DNA of 64,000 nt from the NCBI RefSeq assembly GCF_947503855.1, contig NZ_CANNFF010000008.1, positions 1-64,000 of the forward strand. The letters are read 5' to 3'. This document shows, one piece after another, positions 7,023-16,707 of the stretch. Origin of the DNA: an uncultured Polaribacter sp. (GTDB lineage: Bacteria; Bacteroidota; Bacteroidia; Flavobacteriales; Flavobacteriaceae). Position 1 is the stretch's first letter; the number at the start of each line of letters is the position of its first letter. Below the pieces are notes generated by a model. It was given only the letters and a program-made list of their open reading frames with translations, did not search any database and was not told where the DNA came from. The position numbers and the translations under genes are program-made.

Positions 7023-7847
7023 ATGAACATTTTACAAAAAATTTTTAGTTTTTACATCAACGCTAGTATTCATGTGGCTTTGGCTGTATTTGCCTTTTTA
7101 AGACTCACTGAACAATATGTTAGTTTGCCTTATAATGAAAACTTAAATTATTTTATTTTTTTTGGTACCATTACAGGCTACAATTTTGTAAAATATGCAG
7201 GCGTTGCCAAATTGCATCATAGAAGTTTAACCAACAACTTAAAAATCATTCAGATTTTTTCTCTTATCTGCTTTATTATCATGTGTTATTACATGTGTTT
7301 GGTGCCTTTTACAACCTTACTTTTTTCTCTACCTTTTACCTTTTTAACTATTTTATATGCCATTCCCTTTTTAAGCGGATTTGATAAAAACTTACGACAA
7401 ATTAGTTATTTAAAAATTATTGTAGTGGCTTTGGTTTGGACTGGTTTTACGGTTTTAATTCCGTATTTAGATACAGCACAAACACTAACCTATAATGTGT
7501 TTTTACTAAGCTTACAACGTTTTTTAATAGTGGTGGTTTTAATTTTACCTTTTGATATTAGAGATGTAAAGTATGATGCCATTTCACTGCAAACCATCCC
7601 CAAAAAAATAGGATTAGAAAAAACAAAAAGAGTAGGGCTTTCTTTGATGCTTTTTGCCTTATTAATAGAGTATGCAATTCATGCAGGAGATGGTTTTAAA
7701 AATGCCTTTATGGTCTTTTTTTTTATAATGCTCATTTTTTTGATGCGTGCCAAAATCAATCAATCTAAATATTATAGTTCTTTTTGGGTAGAATCTTTAC
7801 CAATTATTTGGTGGTTGGTTCTTTTAGGATTTCATAATATTTTCTAG
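7023..7847 (+). CDS. UbiA-like integral membrane protein
   Basis: A 274-residue protein with about eight hydrophobic helices. The segment PFDIRDVKYD near residue 180 resembles the second Asp-rich motif of UbiA prenyltransferases, and the following IPKKIGLEKTKRVG also fits that family. The first motif (NDxxDxxxD) is not evident; the corresponding loop reads GYNFVKYAG. It may therefore be a divergent or catalytically altered UbiA homologue. It stands alone between divergent gcvP and codirectional serB-serA. Substrate unknown. Confidence 0.6.
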   Translation: MNILQKIFSFYINASIHVALAVFAFLRLTEQYVSLPYNENLNYFIFFGTITGYNFVKYAGVAKLHHRSLTNNLKIIQIFSLICFIIMCYYMCLVPFTTLLFSLPFTFLTILYAIPFLSGFDKNLRQISYLKIIVVALVWTGFTVLIPYLDTAQTLTYNVFLLSLQRFLIVVVLILPFDIRDVKYDAISLQTIPKKIGLEKTKRVGLSLMLFALLIEYAIHAGDGFKNAFMVFFFIMLIFLMRAKINQSKYYSSFWVESLPIIWWLVLLGFHNIF

Positions 7848-7986
7848 TTTTTTAGCACTATTTTATCAACTTATAGCTTAATGTAAAAAATTATAACAAA
7901 TATCATAAAACTTTAAAATAGCTTTCTAATAAGCATTGATATTTGTAGTTTTACAAACGATAAATCAACCAAGATTTTATAAGAAA

Positions 7987-9879
7987 ATGATTACCAAGAA
8001 AAGAAATTATATTTTCGATTTTGATAGTACTTTAACACGTGTAGAGGCACTAGATGTTTTAGCAGAACTTACGCTAGAAAATAATCCTAAAAAAGAAGAA
8101 ATTATTCAAGAAATAATAGATATTACTAACTTAGGAATTGATGGCGAAATTTCTTTTACAGAATCTTTAGAAAGACGTATTAAGTTGCTAGAAGCCAATA
8201 AGTCAGATTTAGATGGTTTGGTTGAGGCTTTAAGAAAACAAGTCTCTAAATCGATAGAAAATAACAAAGAGTTTTTTGAAGAGTTTGCAGATGATATTTA
8301 TGTAATTTCTTGCGGATTTAAAGAGTTTATAGACCCAATTGTGGCAGCATATAATATTCCATCAGAAAGAGTGTATGCCAATACTTTTGAGTTTGATAGC
8401 AATGGGAAAATCATTGGTTTTGATAGTGTGAATCCATTATCTCAGCACAATGGAAAAATCAAGTGTTTAAAAGATATGAACCTTGAAGGAGAAATACAAG
8501 TTATTGGCGATGGTTATAGTGATTATGTAACTCGTGAAGCTGGTGTAGCAGATAAGTTTTTTGCTTACACAGAAAACGTTTCAAGAGAAAAAACAACAGA
8601 AAACGCAGACCACATTGCCCCAAATTTAGATGAATTTTTATACATAAATAAGTTGCCTAGAAAAATAAGTTACCCAAAGAACAGAATTAAAATTTTATTA
8701 TTAGAAAACGTACATTCAGATGCTTTTAAAAAGTTGACTTCTGATGGTTTTTCTGTAGAAACTGTATCTAAAAGTTTGTCTGAAGACGAATTGATAGAAA
8801 AAATAAAAGACGTACATGTATTAGGAATCCGTTCTAAAACCAACGTTACAAAAAAAGTAGTAGATGCTGCAGAAAAATTAATGGTAGTTAGTGCCTTTTG
8901 TATTGGTACCAAACAAATTGATTTAGATGCGTGTAAAGAAAAAGGAATTGTGGTCTTTAATGCACCTTATAGTAATACACGTTCTGTTGTAGAATTGGCA
9001 ATTGGCGAAATTATTATGTTAATGCGTTCTGTATTTCAAAGAAGTACAGAAATACACAATGGTCAATGGCAAAAAACAGCAGCAGGTTCTAGAGAAGTGC
9101 GTAGTAAAAAATTAGGTATTGTTGGTTATGGTAATATTGGTAAGCAATTATCGGTTTTAGCAGAAGCTTTAGGTATGGATGTTTATTATTACGATGTTGA
9201 AGATAAGCTAGCCTTAGGTAACGCAACAAAAGTGAGTAATCTAGAAGCGTTATTGTCTATTTCGGATGCAGTTAGTTTGCACGTAGATGACAATGCAGCC
9301 AATAAAAACTTTTTTGGAGAAAGAGAAATTTCTCAAATGAAAGATGGAGCGGTTTTAGTAAACTTATCTAGAGGATTTGTAGTAGATATACCCGCATTAG
9401 TTGCTGCTTTAAAATCTAAAAAAATAGCAGGTGCAGCTATTGATGTTTATCCAGAAGAACCAAGAAAAAATGGCGAATTTATTACCGAATTAAAAGGACT
9501 AGATAACGTAATTTTGACACCTCACGTAGGTGGTAGTACAGAAGAAGCACAAAGAGATATTGCAGATTTTGTACCTAGCAAAATTATGGCATACATTAAC
9601 TCTGGTAACACTGTAGATGCTGTAAACTTTCCAAACATTCGTTTGCCAAGACAAACCAATGCACACCGTTTTTTACACATTCATAAAAATGTACCAGGTG
9701 TGATGGCAAAAATTAATAAGATTTTAGCAAAATACGATCTGAATATCAACGGGCAATATTTATCTACAGACCCAAAAGTGGGCTATGTAATTACAGATTT
9801 AGATAAAGAATATAATAAAGAAGTAATAGACGAATTAAGAAAAGTAGAAGGCACTATTAAGTTTAGAGTCTTGTATTAA
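7987..9879 (+). CDS. serA: Fused phosphoserine phosphatase-like HAD domain and D-3-phosphoglycerate dehydrogenase
   Basis: A 630-residue two-enzyme protein of the serine pathway. Residues 1 to about 215 form a SerB-type HAD domain: nucleophile motif DFDSTLT near residue 10 and metal motif GDGYSD near residue 172. The rest is 3-phosphoglycerate dehydrogenase: NAD motif GYGNIGKQ near 380, catalytic Arg in NLSRGF (about 459), Glu in PEEPRK (about 488), His in TPHVGGST (about 512), and a C-terminal ACT domain from about 560 that may sense serine. ATG 7987 is preferred over 7936 because the HAD motif then lies at the usual distance. The two domains catalyse the first and last steps of serine synthesis. 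Confidence 0.95.
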   Translation: MITKKRNYIFDFDSTLTRVEALDVLAELTLENNPKKEEIIQEIIDITNLGIDGEISFTESLERRIKLLEANKSDLDGLVEALRKQVSKSIENNKEFFEEFADDIYVISCGFKEFIDPIVAAYNIPSERVYANTFEFDSNGKIIGFDSVNPLSQHNGKIKCLKDMNLEGEIQVIGDGYSDYVTREAGVADKFFAYTENVSREKTTENADHIAPNLDEFLYINKLPRKISYPKNRIKILLLENVHSDAFKKLTSDGFSVETVSKSLSEDELIEKIKDVHVLGIRSKTNVTKKVVDAAEKLMVVSAFCIGTKQIDLDACKEKGIVVFNAPYSNTRSVVELAIGEIIMLMRSVFQRSTEIHNGQWQKTAAGSREVRSKKLGIVGYGNIGKQLSVLAEALGMDVYYYDVEDKLALGNATKVSNLEALLSISDAVSLHVDDNAANKNFFGEREISQMKDGAVLVNLSRGFVVDIPALVAALKSKKIAGAAIDVYPEEPRKNGEFITELKGLDNVILTPHVGGSTEEAQRDIADFVPSKIMAYINSGNTVDAVNFPNIRLPRQTNAHRFLHIHKNVPGVMAKINKILAKYDLNINGQYLSTDPKVGYVITDLDKEYNKEVIDELRKVEGTIKFRVLY

Positions 9880-9900
9880 AATTGAAGTTTATAAAATATT

Positions 9901-9937
9901 AGACCTCATAGATTATATAATTTATGAGGTCTTTTTT
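9901..9937 (+). terminator. Terminator after serB-serA fusion
   Basis: Stem AGACCTCATA / TATGAGGTCT with an AT-rich loop, followed by a T-run. It starts 22 bp after the stop codon. Confidence 0.8.
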
Positions 9938-9978
9938 GTTAAGTTATTCCAGTTTTTGCAACAAAGATTTATAATGAT

Positions 9979-11166
9979 TTAAAGTTTTAACTTATCTCTT
10001 AAATCAATAATATTTTTGTCTTTAATCCCTAAATAACGTCTACTGCCTATGTATCTATTTTTGTTATATTCGTCATACAAAGGATGATTCGCATCCATAG
10101 AAGAAATATGTACATTTCCAGAAGCATGAATAAATTCTTGTTTATTATTTCCTAACCAAATACCTACATGTGTTACTCGTTGTTGTTTATTTAGGGTTGC
10201 TTTTTTTCCAAAAAATAATAAATCCCCTTTTTGCAAATCAGAAAAATTAAGGTTTACGTCTACTTTTTTACCAGCATGTATTTGTTGTGAGGCATCTCTA
10301 GGAATGATAAAACCATTCATTAAATACACCATTTTTGTAAAACCACTGCAATCCATTCCTTTGGCAGAAGTGCCGCCCCATAAATAAGGGAAGCCTTCCA
10401 TTGTTTTTGCAATTTTTTCAACATTGCTTTCAGTTGGATTTAAATTATCTAACCAAGCATCATACATCAGTGCTTCATCTCTTTTAATAAAACCTACTCT
10501 ATTGTCTGGGTACGCGACTTTAACGTAATTAGGATGTAAGGAAACAAGCTTTAAAATCCCTCCTAAAGAAATGTCAGAAACAATACTGGCATTAGTGCTT
10601 TTATCAGCATAAACATAACCAAAATTTTTGGTGTAAATTATTTTTTTATTATTGTCCCATTGGTCAAGTTCTTCTTTATTCATTAAGGTAATTCCACCTT
10701 TATCAACCCAAGAAATATACTTGTCTGGGGTTTGTATTCTGTAAAAATCGCCCTCATTATCTAGTACTTTTAAAGACATTCCAAGCAAACCTTGTGTACC
10801 TAATTCTGCAGAATGTTTAGGTGCAGATCTAATATTAATAACAGAATTTCTAGCAACAGCATATTTTTTATTACCTAAAGTAGTATCTGGTAAAACTCTA
10901 ATTTTATTTACAAATTTAATCTCTAAAGATTTTAAAGTATCTAATAATTTTAGATAGGCTTCTTTAGTATCAGTTGTGCCAGTTACAATAATTTTACCAT
11001 CAGAATAACCGAAATTAATATTAAAAATGGCAACTCTTTTGTCTGGTGCATATTGCTCTTGAATGCTTCTACTTACACTTTTTAAACCAGAAATTAATTT
11101 AGTATTGTTGCTGCAAGAAAACAATAGAATTACAATTAATAAAGAGAAGATTTTTGTGATTTTCAT
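9979..11166 (-). CDS. SH3-domain NlpC/P60 lipoprotein peptidase (C40 family)
   Basis: A 395-residue predicted lipoprotein: signal LLIVILLFSCSNN with lipobox Cys at residue 18. An N-terminal BON-like/small domain (about 25-95) is followed by bacterial SH3 repeats (about 100-235) and a C-terminal NlpC/P60 domain with catalytic Cys in GMDCSGFTK and His in THVGIWLG. Such enzymes cut the D-Glu-diamino acid bond of peptidoglycan stem peptides at the outer cell envelope. A TATCTTTA element at 11194-11201 on the same strand is a plausible promoter. Monocistronic. Confidence 0.9.
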   Translation of the reverse strand: MKITKIFSLLIVILLFSCSNNTKLISGLKSVSRSIQEQYAPDKRVAIFNINFGYSDGKIIVTGTTDTKEAYLKLLDTLKSLEIKFVNKIRVLPDTTLGNKKYAVARNSVINIRSAPKHSAELGTQGLLGMSLKVLDNEGDFYRIQTPDKYISWVDKGGITLMNKEELDQWDNNKKIIYTKNFGYVYADKSTNASIVSDISLGGILKLVSLHPNYVKVAYPDNRVGFIKRDEALMYDAWLDNLNPTESNVEKIAKTMEGFPYLWGGTSAKGMDCSGFTKMVYLMNGFIIPRDASQQIHAGKKVDVNLNFSDLQKGDLLFFGKKATLNKQQRVTHVGIWLGNNKQEFIHASGNVHISSMDANHPLYDEYNKNRYIGSRRYLGIKDKNIIDLRDKLKL

Positions 11167-11493
11167 AAAAATATTTTTAACATTTTATCACAATAAAGAT
11201 ACTAATTTATTCATTTAAAATTATTTCTAAATTTAGAGTTTTTTATTTTTAGGAAGAATCAATTTTAAAGATGAAAAATAGATAGACGAACATCGTTATT
11301 TGTTAAAACCGCCAGTTGGTAACAAATAAGTTTAACATTACTGCGAATATATTATAATGGTAGTTGGTGGGCTAATCAATAGAAAAGACTATTGTTATAG
11401 CGAAACACCATTTTATTTGTGCCAATTACAAGGTAAATAATTGGGTGCAAAAGATTGGTGATCAAGCTAATTGTTAATCGGTAATAACCTGTA
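11167..11493. other. Intergenic region, nothing convincing beyond a promoter element
   Basis: It contains the likely promoter of the NlpC gene at its left end (minus strand TATCTTTA, 11194-11201). The rest has short stop-rich frames and no clear hairpin, repeat or RNA gene. Its somewhat higher GC in 11300-11480 suggests decayed coding sequence, but I could not name it. Confidence 0.3.
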
Positions 11494-11913
11494 TTATATG
11501 TTTAAGTTGATGGTTTTGTTTTCAGTTAACTGAAACTTCGCATCATTATATTTTGGTGGTCTTATAAACCCTTTTGTGTTGTTAGAAAACCCATAATCTT
11601 CTTTTGGGATTCCAATAAAATTGGTGTCCATTTTGTTGTTGTTGTTTTCGTCATGAAAAAAAGAAACAGCATATTCCCCTTTCGGAATATCTTTAAAAAT
11701 ATACGTTGTTTGTTTATCTATAATTTTTACAATGCCACCTTTAAAACTTTTTTTTAAAAAAGCTTCTTTTTTATCATATAACGCAACCAAAACGTTGCCT
11801 TTATTAGAGCTTAAGCCAGTAATGTTAATGGTTAAATTATACGTTTTTTCTTGTGCGTTTGTTGTAAGTGTTCTCCCAAAAATAATGGCTACAATTAAGA
11901 TTAATTTTTTCAT
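11494..11913 (-). CDS. DUF2141 secreted protein
   Basis: A 139-residue protein with an N-terminal signal peptide ending near residue 20 (TTNAQ) and a single DUF2141 domain: beta-rich, with the pattern NKGNVLVALYD, a central KDIPKGEYAVSFFHDENNN, and a conserved GIPKEDYGFSNN near the end. The family is widespread in Bacteroidetes and Proteobacteria envelopes; its function is unknown. It stands alone, 175 bp from the next gene on the same strand. Confidence 0.88.
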   Translation of the reverse strand: MKKLILIVAIIFGRTLTTNAQEKTYNLTINITGLSSNKGNVLVALYDKKEAFLKKSFKGGIVKIIDKQTTYIFKDIPKGEYAVSFFHDENNNNKMDTNFIGIPKEDYGFSNNTKGFIRPPKYNDAKFQLTENKTINLNI

Positions 11914-12088
11914 GTTGTGATGGGTTTTCTATTAAAAATAGCTGTAATTATTGTTTTTCTTAAACCGTTGCTAAAGTAGCAAAATCATCATCAATAATTA
12001 TAAATTTAAATTTACTAAAAAGGAATTTATTAATAGCGAAAAATAAAACAGATTTCAAAGATTAATAACGTGTTGAATTGATTAGGTT

Positions 12089-12646
12089 TTAATTAAACTT
12101 ACTTTTAATTTCCTGAAGTGATATATCCGAATTTATGAATTCAGTAACAATATTAAAGCGTAATTCTTCAGTTTTTAATTCAAAATAATTTGTCCATTTA
12201 TCATCTTTAAGTAAATGATGTATTTGTTTTATTCTTTTTTGAGCTTCGGTATATGTAAATAAATAATGATTAGTTTCTTCTTTTGTTGGCTGTATTGTGG
12301 TTTTTTTAGCTTCAAAATCAACTTTAATGAAAAATATTTTTTCTGATGAATTGATAGGGTAGAAGTCTGCCCATTTTGCAAAACCAATTACAAATTGCTG
12401 GTTTTTATAATTGTTATTAGCTATCAATCTCCATCTACAATTGGCAACACGCCCCCAATGATTCGATTTTCTATACACGCCTTTCTCTGTATAAAAATAG
12501 ATGCTGTTAGATTTACTTTTATAATAGGTGTTTTCTGGAAATTGAAAATCATCAACTTGTTGAAACTCGCAAAAAGTATGTTTAAAAAAGTTGGTTTGAT
12601 TGTAAGTTTTCAAAAACATTTTTTGGTAAAAATAGTTAAAAGTCAT
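12089..12646 (-). CDS. Conserved hypothetical protein downstream of dnaK
   Basis: About 185 residues, aromatic-rich and basic, with no signal peptide or membrane helix. It has a beta-rich N-terminal half (around HWGRVANCRWRLIANNN) and a helical C-terminus. I do not recognise the family. ATG 12646 is preferred over 12682 because the longer form would start inside the terminator hairpin of dnaK; 12619 is also possible. The T-run of that terminator runs straight into the ATG, so expression probably depends on readthrough or a promoter I cannot see. Confidence 0.65.
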   Translation of the reverse strand: MTFNYFYQKMFLKTYNQTNFFKHTFCEFQQVDDFQFPENTYYKSKSNSIYFYTEKGVYRKSNHWGRVANCRWRLIANNNYKNQQFVIGFAKWADFYPINSSEKIFFIKVDFEAKKTTIQPTKEETNHYLFTYTEAQKRIKQIHHLLKDDKWTNYFELKTEELRFNIVTEFINSDISLQEIKSKFN

Positions 12647-12679
12647 AAAAAAACGCAACCAAATTAATGATTGCGTTTT
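12646..12679 (-). terminator. Terminator downstream of dnaK
   Basis: On the minus strand the stem AAAACGCAA / TTGCGTTTT (12650-12658 with 12671-12679) is followed by a T-run. It lies 40 bp after the dnaK stop and abuts the start of the following hypothetical gene. Confidence 0.75.
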
Positions 12680-12718
12680 CAATTTATATAGATTCTGAAC
12701 TAGGTTCAGAGATTGGAC

Positions 12719-14617
12719 TTATTTTACTTCCTCGAAATCTACATCCTCTACATTATCACCTTCATCTGCATTACCAGCTTCTGGTTGTGCTTGTTGTGCA
12801 CCGGCATCTGCACCACCTTGTGCAGCATACATTTCTTCTGAGGCAGCTTTCCAAGCTTCATTTATCTTTTCCATAGCAGCATCTATTTGTGCTAAGTCTT
12901 TAGATTCATGAGCAGCTTTTAATTCTGTTAAAGCAGCTTCAATAGGTTCTTTTTTATCTACTGATAATTTATCACCAAACTCCTTTAATTGATTTTCTGT
13001 TTGGAAAATCATAGAATCTGCACCATTTACTTTTTCAGCAGTTTCTTTTGCAACCTTATCAGCATCTGCATTTGCTTCTGCTTCTTGCTTCATTTTTTCG
13101 ATTTCTTCTTCAGATAAACCAGAAGATGCTTCTATACGAATATCTTGAGATTTTCCTGTAGCTTTATCTACTGCAGAAACTTTAATAATTCCGTTTGCAT
13201 CAATATCAAAGGTTACTTCAATTTGTGGTACACCTCTTTGTGCTGGTGGAATATCTGTTAATTGGAAACGTCCAATTGTTTTATTGTCAGCAGCCATTGC
13301 TCTTTCACCTTGTAATACATGGATGTCTACAGAAGGTTGATTGTCTACTGCTGTTGAAAATACTTGTGATTTTTTTGTTGGGATTGTTGTATTTGCATCA
13401 ATTAATTTTGTGAATACATTACCCATTGTTTCAATACCTAATGATAATGGTGTAACATCTAATAAAAGAACGTCTTTTACATCACCCGTTAAAACACCTC
13501 CTTGTATTGCAGCACCTAAAGCAACAACTTCATCTGGATTTACACCTTTACTTGGTGTTTTTCCAAAGAATTTTTCTACAGCTTCTTGTACAGCAGGTAT
13601 TCTTGTAGATCCACCAACTAAAACTATTTCATCAATATCAGACTTAGATAAATCTGCATTTTTTAAAGCAGTTTCACAAGGCTGTATGGTTCTTTTTACT
13701 AAATCATCAATTAATTGCTCAAATTTTGATTTAGACAAAGTTCTTACCAAGTGTTTTGGTCCGCTTGCAGTTGCAGTTACATAGGGCAAGTTAATTTCTG
13801 TAGAAGAAGAAGAAGATAATTCAATTTTAGCTTTTTCGGCAGCTTCTTTTAAACGTTGTAAAGCCATTGGATCTTCTCTTAAATCCATGTTTTCATCAGC
13901 TTTAAACTCTTCTGCTAACCAGTTGATTATTTTTTCATCAACATCATCTCCACCTAAATGTGTATCACCATCAGTAGCTAATACTTCAAATACACCATCT
14001 CCTAATTCTAAGATAGAAACATCATGTGTACCACCACCAAAATCAAAAACAACAATTTTTTTATCATCATTAGACTTATCTAAACCGTAAGCTAAAGCAG
14101 CTGCAGTTGGTTCGTTTATGATTCTTCTAACTTTTAAACCAGCTATTTCTCCGGCTTCTTTTGTAGCTTGTCTTTGTGCATCATTAAAATATGCAGGAAC
14201 TGTAATTACAGCTTCAGCAACATCTGAACCTAAGTAATCCTCAGCAGTTTTTTTCATTTTCTGTAACACCATTGCAGAAATTTCTTGTGGTGTATATAAA
14301 CGACCGTCTATATCTACTCTTGGTGTATCATTATCACCTTTTACTACTTTATAAGGAACTCTTTTTACTTCTTTAGAAGATTCAGAAAACTTATTACCCA
14401 TAAAACGTTTAATAGAGTATATCGTTTTTGTTGGGTTTGTTACCGCTTGTCTTTTGGCAGGGTCTCCAATTTTACGTTCTCCACCTTCTACAAATGCAAC
14501 TATAGATGGTGTTGTTCTTTTTCCTTCAGCATTAGGTATTACCACTGGCTCGTTACCTTCCATTACAGAAACACAAGAGTTGGTTGTACCTAAATCGATT
14601 CCAATTATTTTACTCAT
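12719..14617 (-). CDS. dnaK: Chaperone protein DnaK (Hsp70)
   Basis: A 632-residue Hsp70. It has the N-terminal signature [16 protein letters not shown], the phosphate motif [19 protein letters not shown], the adenosine motif [13 protein letters not shown], the interdomain linker [16 protein letters not shown], a beta-sandwich substrate domain, and a helical lid ending in the acidic [11 protein letters not shown]. It folds cytoplasmic proteins with DnaJ and GrpE, neither of which is encoded next to it here. Length and ends match the family. Transcribed alone, with a terminator 40 bp after the stop. Confidence 0.99.
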   Translation of the reverse strand: MSKIIGIDLGTTNSCVSVMEGNEPVVIPNAEGKRTTPSIVAFVEGGERKIGDPAKRQAVTNPTKTIYSIKRFMGNKFSESSKEVKRVPYKVVKGDNDTPRVDIDGRLYTPQEISAMVLQKMKKTAEDYLGSDVAEAVITVPAYFNDAQRQATKEAGEIAGLKVRRIINEPTAAALAYGLDKSNDDKKIVVFDFGGGTHDVSILELGDGVFEVLATDGDTHLGGDDVDEKIINWLAEEFKADENMDLREDPMALQRLKEAAEKAKIELSSSSSTEINLPYVTATASGPKHLVRTLSKSKFEQLIDDLVKRTIQPCETALKNADLSKSDIDEIVLVGGSTRIPAVQEAVEKFFGKTPSKGVNPDEVVALGAAIQGGVLTGDVKDVLLLDVTPLSLGIETMGNVFTKLIDANTTIPTKKSQVFSTAVDNQPSVDIHVLQGERAMAADNKTIGRFQLTDIPPAQRGVPQIEVTFDIDANGIIKVSAVDKATGKSQDIRIEASSGLSEEEIEKMKQEAEANADADKVAKETAEKVNGADSMIFQTENQLKEFGDKLSVDKKEPIEAALTELKAAHESKDLAQIDAAMEKINEAWKAASEEMYAAQGGADAGAQQAQPEAGNADEGDNVEDVDFEEVK

Positions 14618-14856
14618 AATATTTATTTTAATAATTTTTTAATTCAATTTTACGTTTACAAATAGTCAAAGTGTGTGCCATCTACATTTTTATAGAAAAT
14701 TGTCAGTTTTTTTATTTTTTAATGAAAAATTATGTGACATGTTGACATATTTTCGTCTAATTTATTTAAAGAAATAACAATATTTTAAATTTATCTATTG
14801 AAATTACTACTTAAGTTTAAATAATATTTTGATTGATTTTAAAAGTTTAAAACTTT

Positions 14857-15075
14857 ATGCAGATAATTAACGAAAAAGTGGTTTTAAATAAGCAATTTAT
14901 GGAAAGTAAAAACCTGCGTTCTAATATCTAATTATTAACTGCTGAAACCAAAGTTTTAGAGGCATTAATCTTTAAAGCAGTTGTAGAAACTGTTTCTTGC
15001 TTTAAAGCTAAAGAATTAGACGAAGGTATTGAAGAGGTTTTAGAAAGAATTGGAAAGTCTGAAAATAAAATATAG
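14857..15075 (+). pseudogene. Remnant ORF with one in-frame stop in the dnaK-sdaA gap
   Basis: Within the 608-bp gap 14618-15225, a 73-codon plus-strand frame runs from ATG 14857 to TAG 15075 with one internal TAA at 14929-14931. After the stop it reads LLTAETKVLEALIFKAVV and then a charged helix (FKAKELDEGIEEVLERIGKS), which looks like real coding sequence rather than random AT-rich DNA. No family recognised. I see nothing else in the gap except the AT-rich promoter regions of the two flanking genes. Confidence 0.4.
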
Positions 15076-15225
15076 TACTATAACTTTCGATATGCTAATT
15101 GAAAAATCTGAAAAAAGTCAGCTTATAGAATGAAATAAAAAGTTATTTTTAAATTATGTGAAAAAATAAAACTTATTTAGTTGTGTTTTTTACATTTACA
15201 TTAAATAAATTGATTAATTTTAACA

Positions 15226-16650
15226 ATGTCGCAATTTATAAGTGTTTTTGATATGCTAAAAATTGGTGTGGGGCCGTCAAGCTCGCACACTTTAGGTCCT
15301 TGGAGAGCCGCACAAGCCTATATTTCTAAAATTAGAGCAAATAATAAATTTGATTTGATTGATGAAATAAAGGTAGATTTATATGGTTCACTTTCTTTAA
15401 CAGGAAAAGGACATGCTACAGATCTATCTATTTTATTAGGTTTAAGTGAGGCAGATCCAGAATATATACCTGTAGAAGATATTTTTATAATTGTTGATAG
15501 AATTAATACCCAAGAAGAAATTATTTTTAAAGGAGGTAAAACCATCCCTTTTTATAAAAATTCAATTATTTTTAATAGAGAGTTTTTACCTTTTCATCCA
15601 AATGGTCTTACTTTTAGGGGTTTTTTAAAAGGTGAAGAAATTTCTAATCAAACGTATTTTTCTATTGGAGGTGGATTTATTGTTCAAGAAAACGACCATT
15701 TAGAACAAGAATTAAACATTGATAAAAAGAATTTTCCTTTCCCTATAAATAAAGCCATTCAGTTAGAAGAGTATTGTGAGAAAGAACATAAAACCATTTC
15801 TGAAATTGTTTTGTTAAACGAGCTCGAATTAAATTCAGCAGAATTTATAGACAAAGAATTGTGTAGAATTTGGGAGACCATGTTAGAATGTATGTACATA
15901 GGTTGTCATACAGAAGGCAAGCTTCCAGGAGGTTTAAATGTGAAAAGGCGTGCTTACGAAACGCATCAAAAATTAATAAAAGATGGTGTTTATAATAATC
16001 CTCAACAATGGACTGCTGCTATAAGAAATACAGAAGTGAAATTTAGAGAAATTTTAAAATGGGTAAGTTGTTTTGCCCTTTCTGTTAATGAAGTAAATGC
16101 CTCTTTAGGAAGAGTTGTAACAGCTCCAACAAATGGAAGTGCAGGTGTAATTCCTGCAGTTTTAATGTACTATTTGGTGATTGAAAATCATACTGCAGAT
16201 TTTGAACATATTAAAAAATTCTTATTAACTGCAGGCGAAATTGGTAGCATTTTTAAGAAAAACGCCACCATTTCTGCAGCAATGGGGGGTTGTCAAGCAG
16301 AAATTGGTGTTTCTTCTGCTATGGCTGCAGCTGCTTTAACTGAATTGTTAGGTGGTACAGTAGCACAATGTTTAGTAGCAGCAGAAATAGCGATGGAACA
16401 TCACTTAGGTTTAACTTGTGATCCTATTGGTGGTTTGGTGCAAATACCTTGTATAGAAAGAAATGCCATGGGAGCTATAAAAGCAATTAACGCTGCAGAA
16501 ATGGCTTTAGAAACCAACCCTAAAGATGTAAAAGTGCCTTTAGATACAGTAATTGATACAATGTGGGAAACTGCAAAAGACATGAATAAAAATTACAAAG
16601 AAACTTCTGAAGGTGGTTTGGCAGTTACAGTTAGAATGGCAGATTGTTAA
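15226..16650 (+). CDS. sdaA: L-serine ammonia-lyase (L-serine dehydratase)
   Basis: A 474-residue one-chain, iron-sulfur L-serine dehydratase converting serine to pyruvate and ammonia. The N-terminal domain has the family motif KIGVGPSSSHTLGPWRAA; the C-terminal catalytic domain has APTNGSAGVIPAVL, GGCQAEIGVSSAMAAA and CDPIGGLVQIPCIERN, with cysteines that bind the 4Fe-4S cluster. TAATTTTA at 15215-15222 lies 3 nt before the ATG and may be the -7 element. A terminator follows at 16657. Confidence 0.96.
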   Translation: MSQFISVFDMLKIGVGPSSSHTLGPWRAAQAYISKIRANNKFDLIDEIKVDLYGSLSLTGKGHATDLSILLGLSEADPEYIPVEDIFIIVDRINTQEEIIFKGGKTIPFYKNSIIFNREFLPFHPNGLTFRGFLKGEEISNQTYFSIGGGFIVQENDHLEQELNIDKKNFPFPINKAIQLEEYCEKEHKTISEIVLLNELELNSAEFIDKELCRIWETMLECMYIGCHTEGKLPGGLNVKRRAYETHQKLIKDGVYNNPQQWTAAIRNTEVKFREILKWVSCFALSVNEVNASLGRVVTAPTNGSAGVIPAVLMYYLVIENHTADFEHIKKFLLTAGEIGSIFKKNATISAAMGGCQAEIGVSSAMAAAALTELLGGTVAQCLVAAEIAMEHHLGLTCDPIGGLVQIPCIERNAMGAIKAINAAEMALETNPKDVKVPLDTVIDTMWETAKDMNKNYKETSEGGLAVTVRMADC

Positions 16651-16656
16651 TATAAA

Positions 16657-16687
16657 AAAACCCAAAAACTATACGTTTTTGGGTTTT
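16657..16687. terminator. Terminator shared by sdaA and proteorhodopsin
   Basis: Stem AAAACCCAAAAAC / GTTTTTGGGTTTT with a 5-base loop, in the 57-bp gap between the convergent sdaA (plus) and proteorhodopsin (minus) genes. A/T runs on both flanks allow bidirectional use. Confidence 0.8.
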
Positions 16688-16707
16688 GATTGTCGTTTGA
16701 ACGGTTA

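Noticed and set aside
12667..14642. Long antisense frames across dnaK
   Set aside because: They are compositional shadows of the strongly biased dnaK coding sequence and show no family motifs or start signals.
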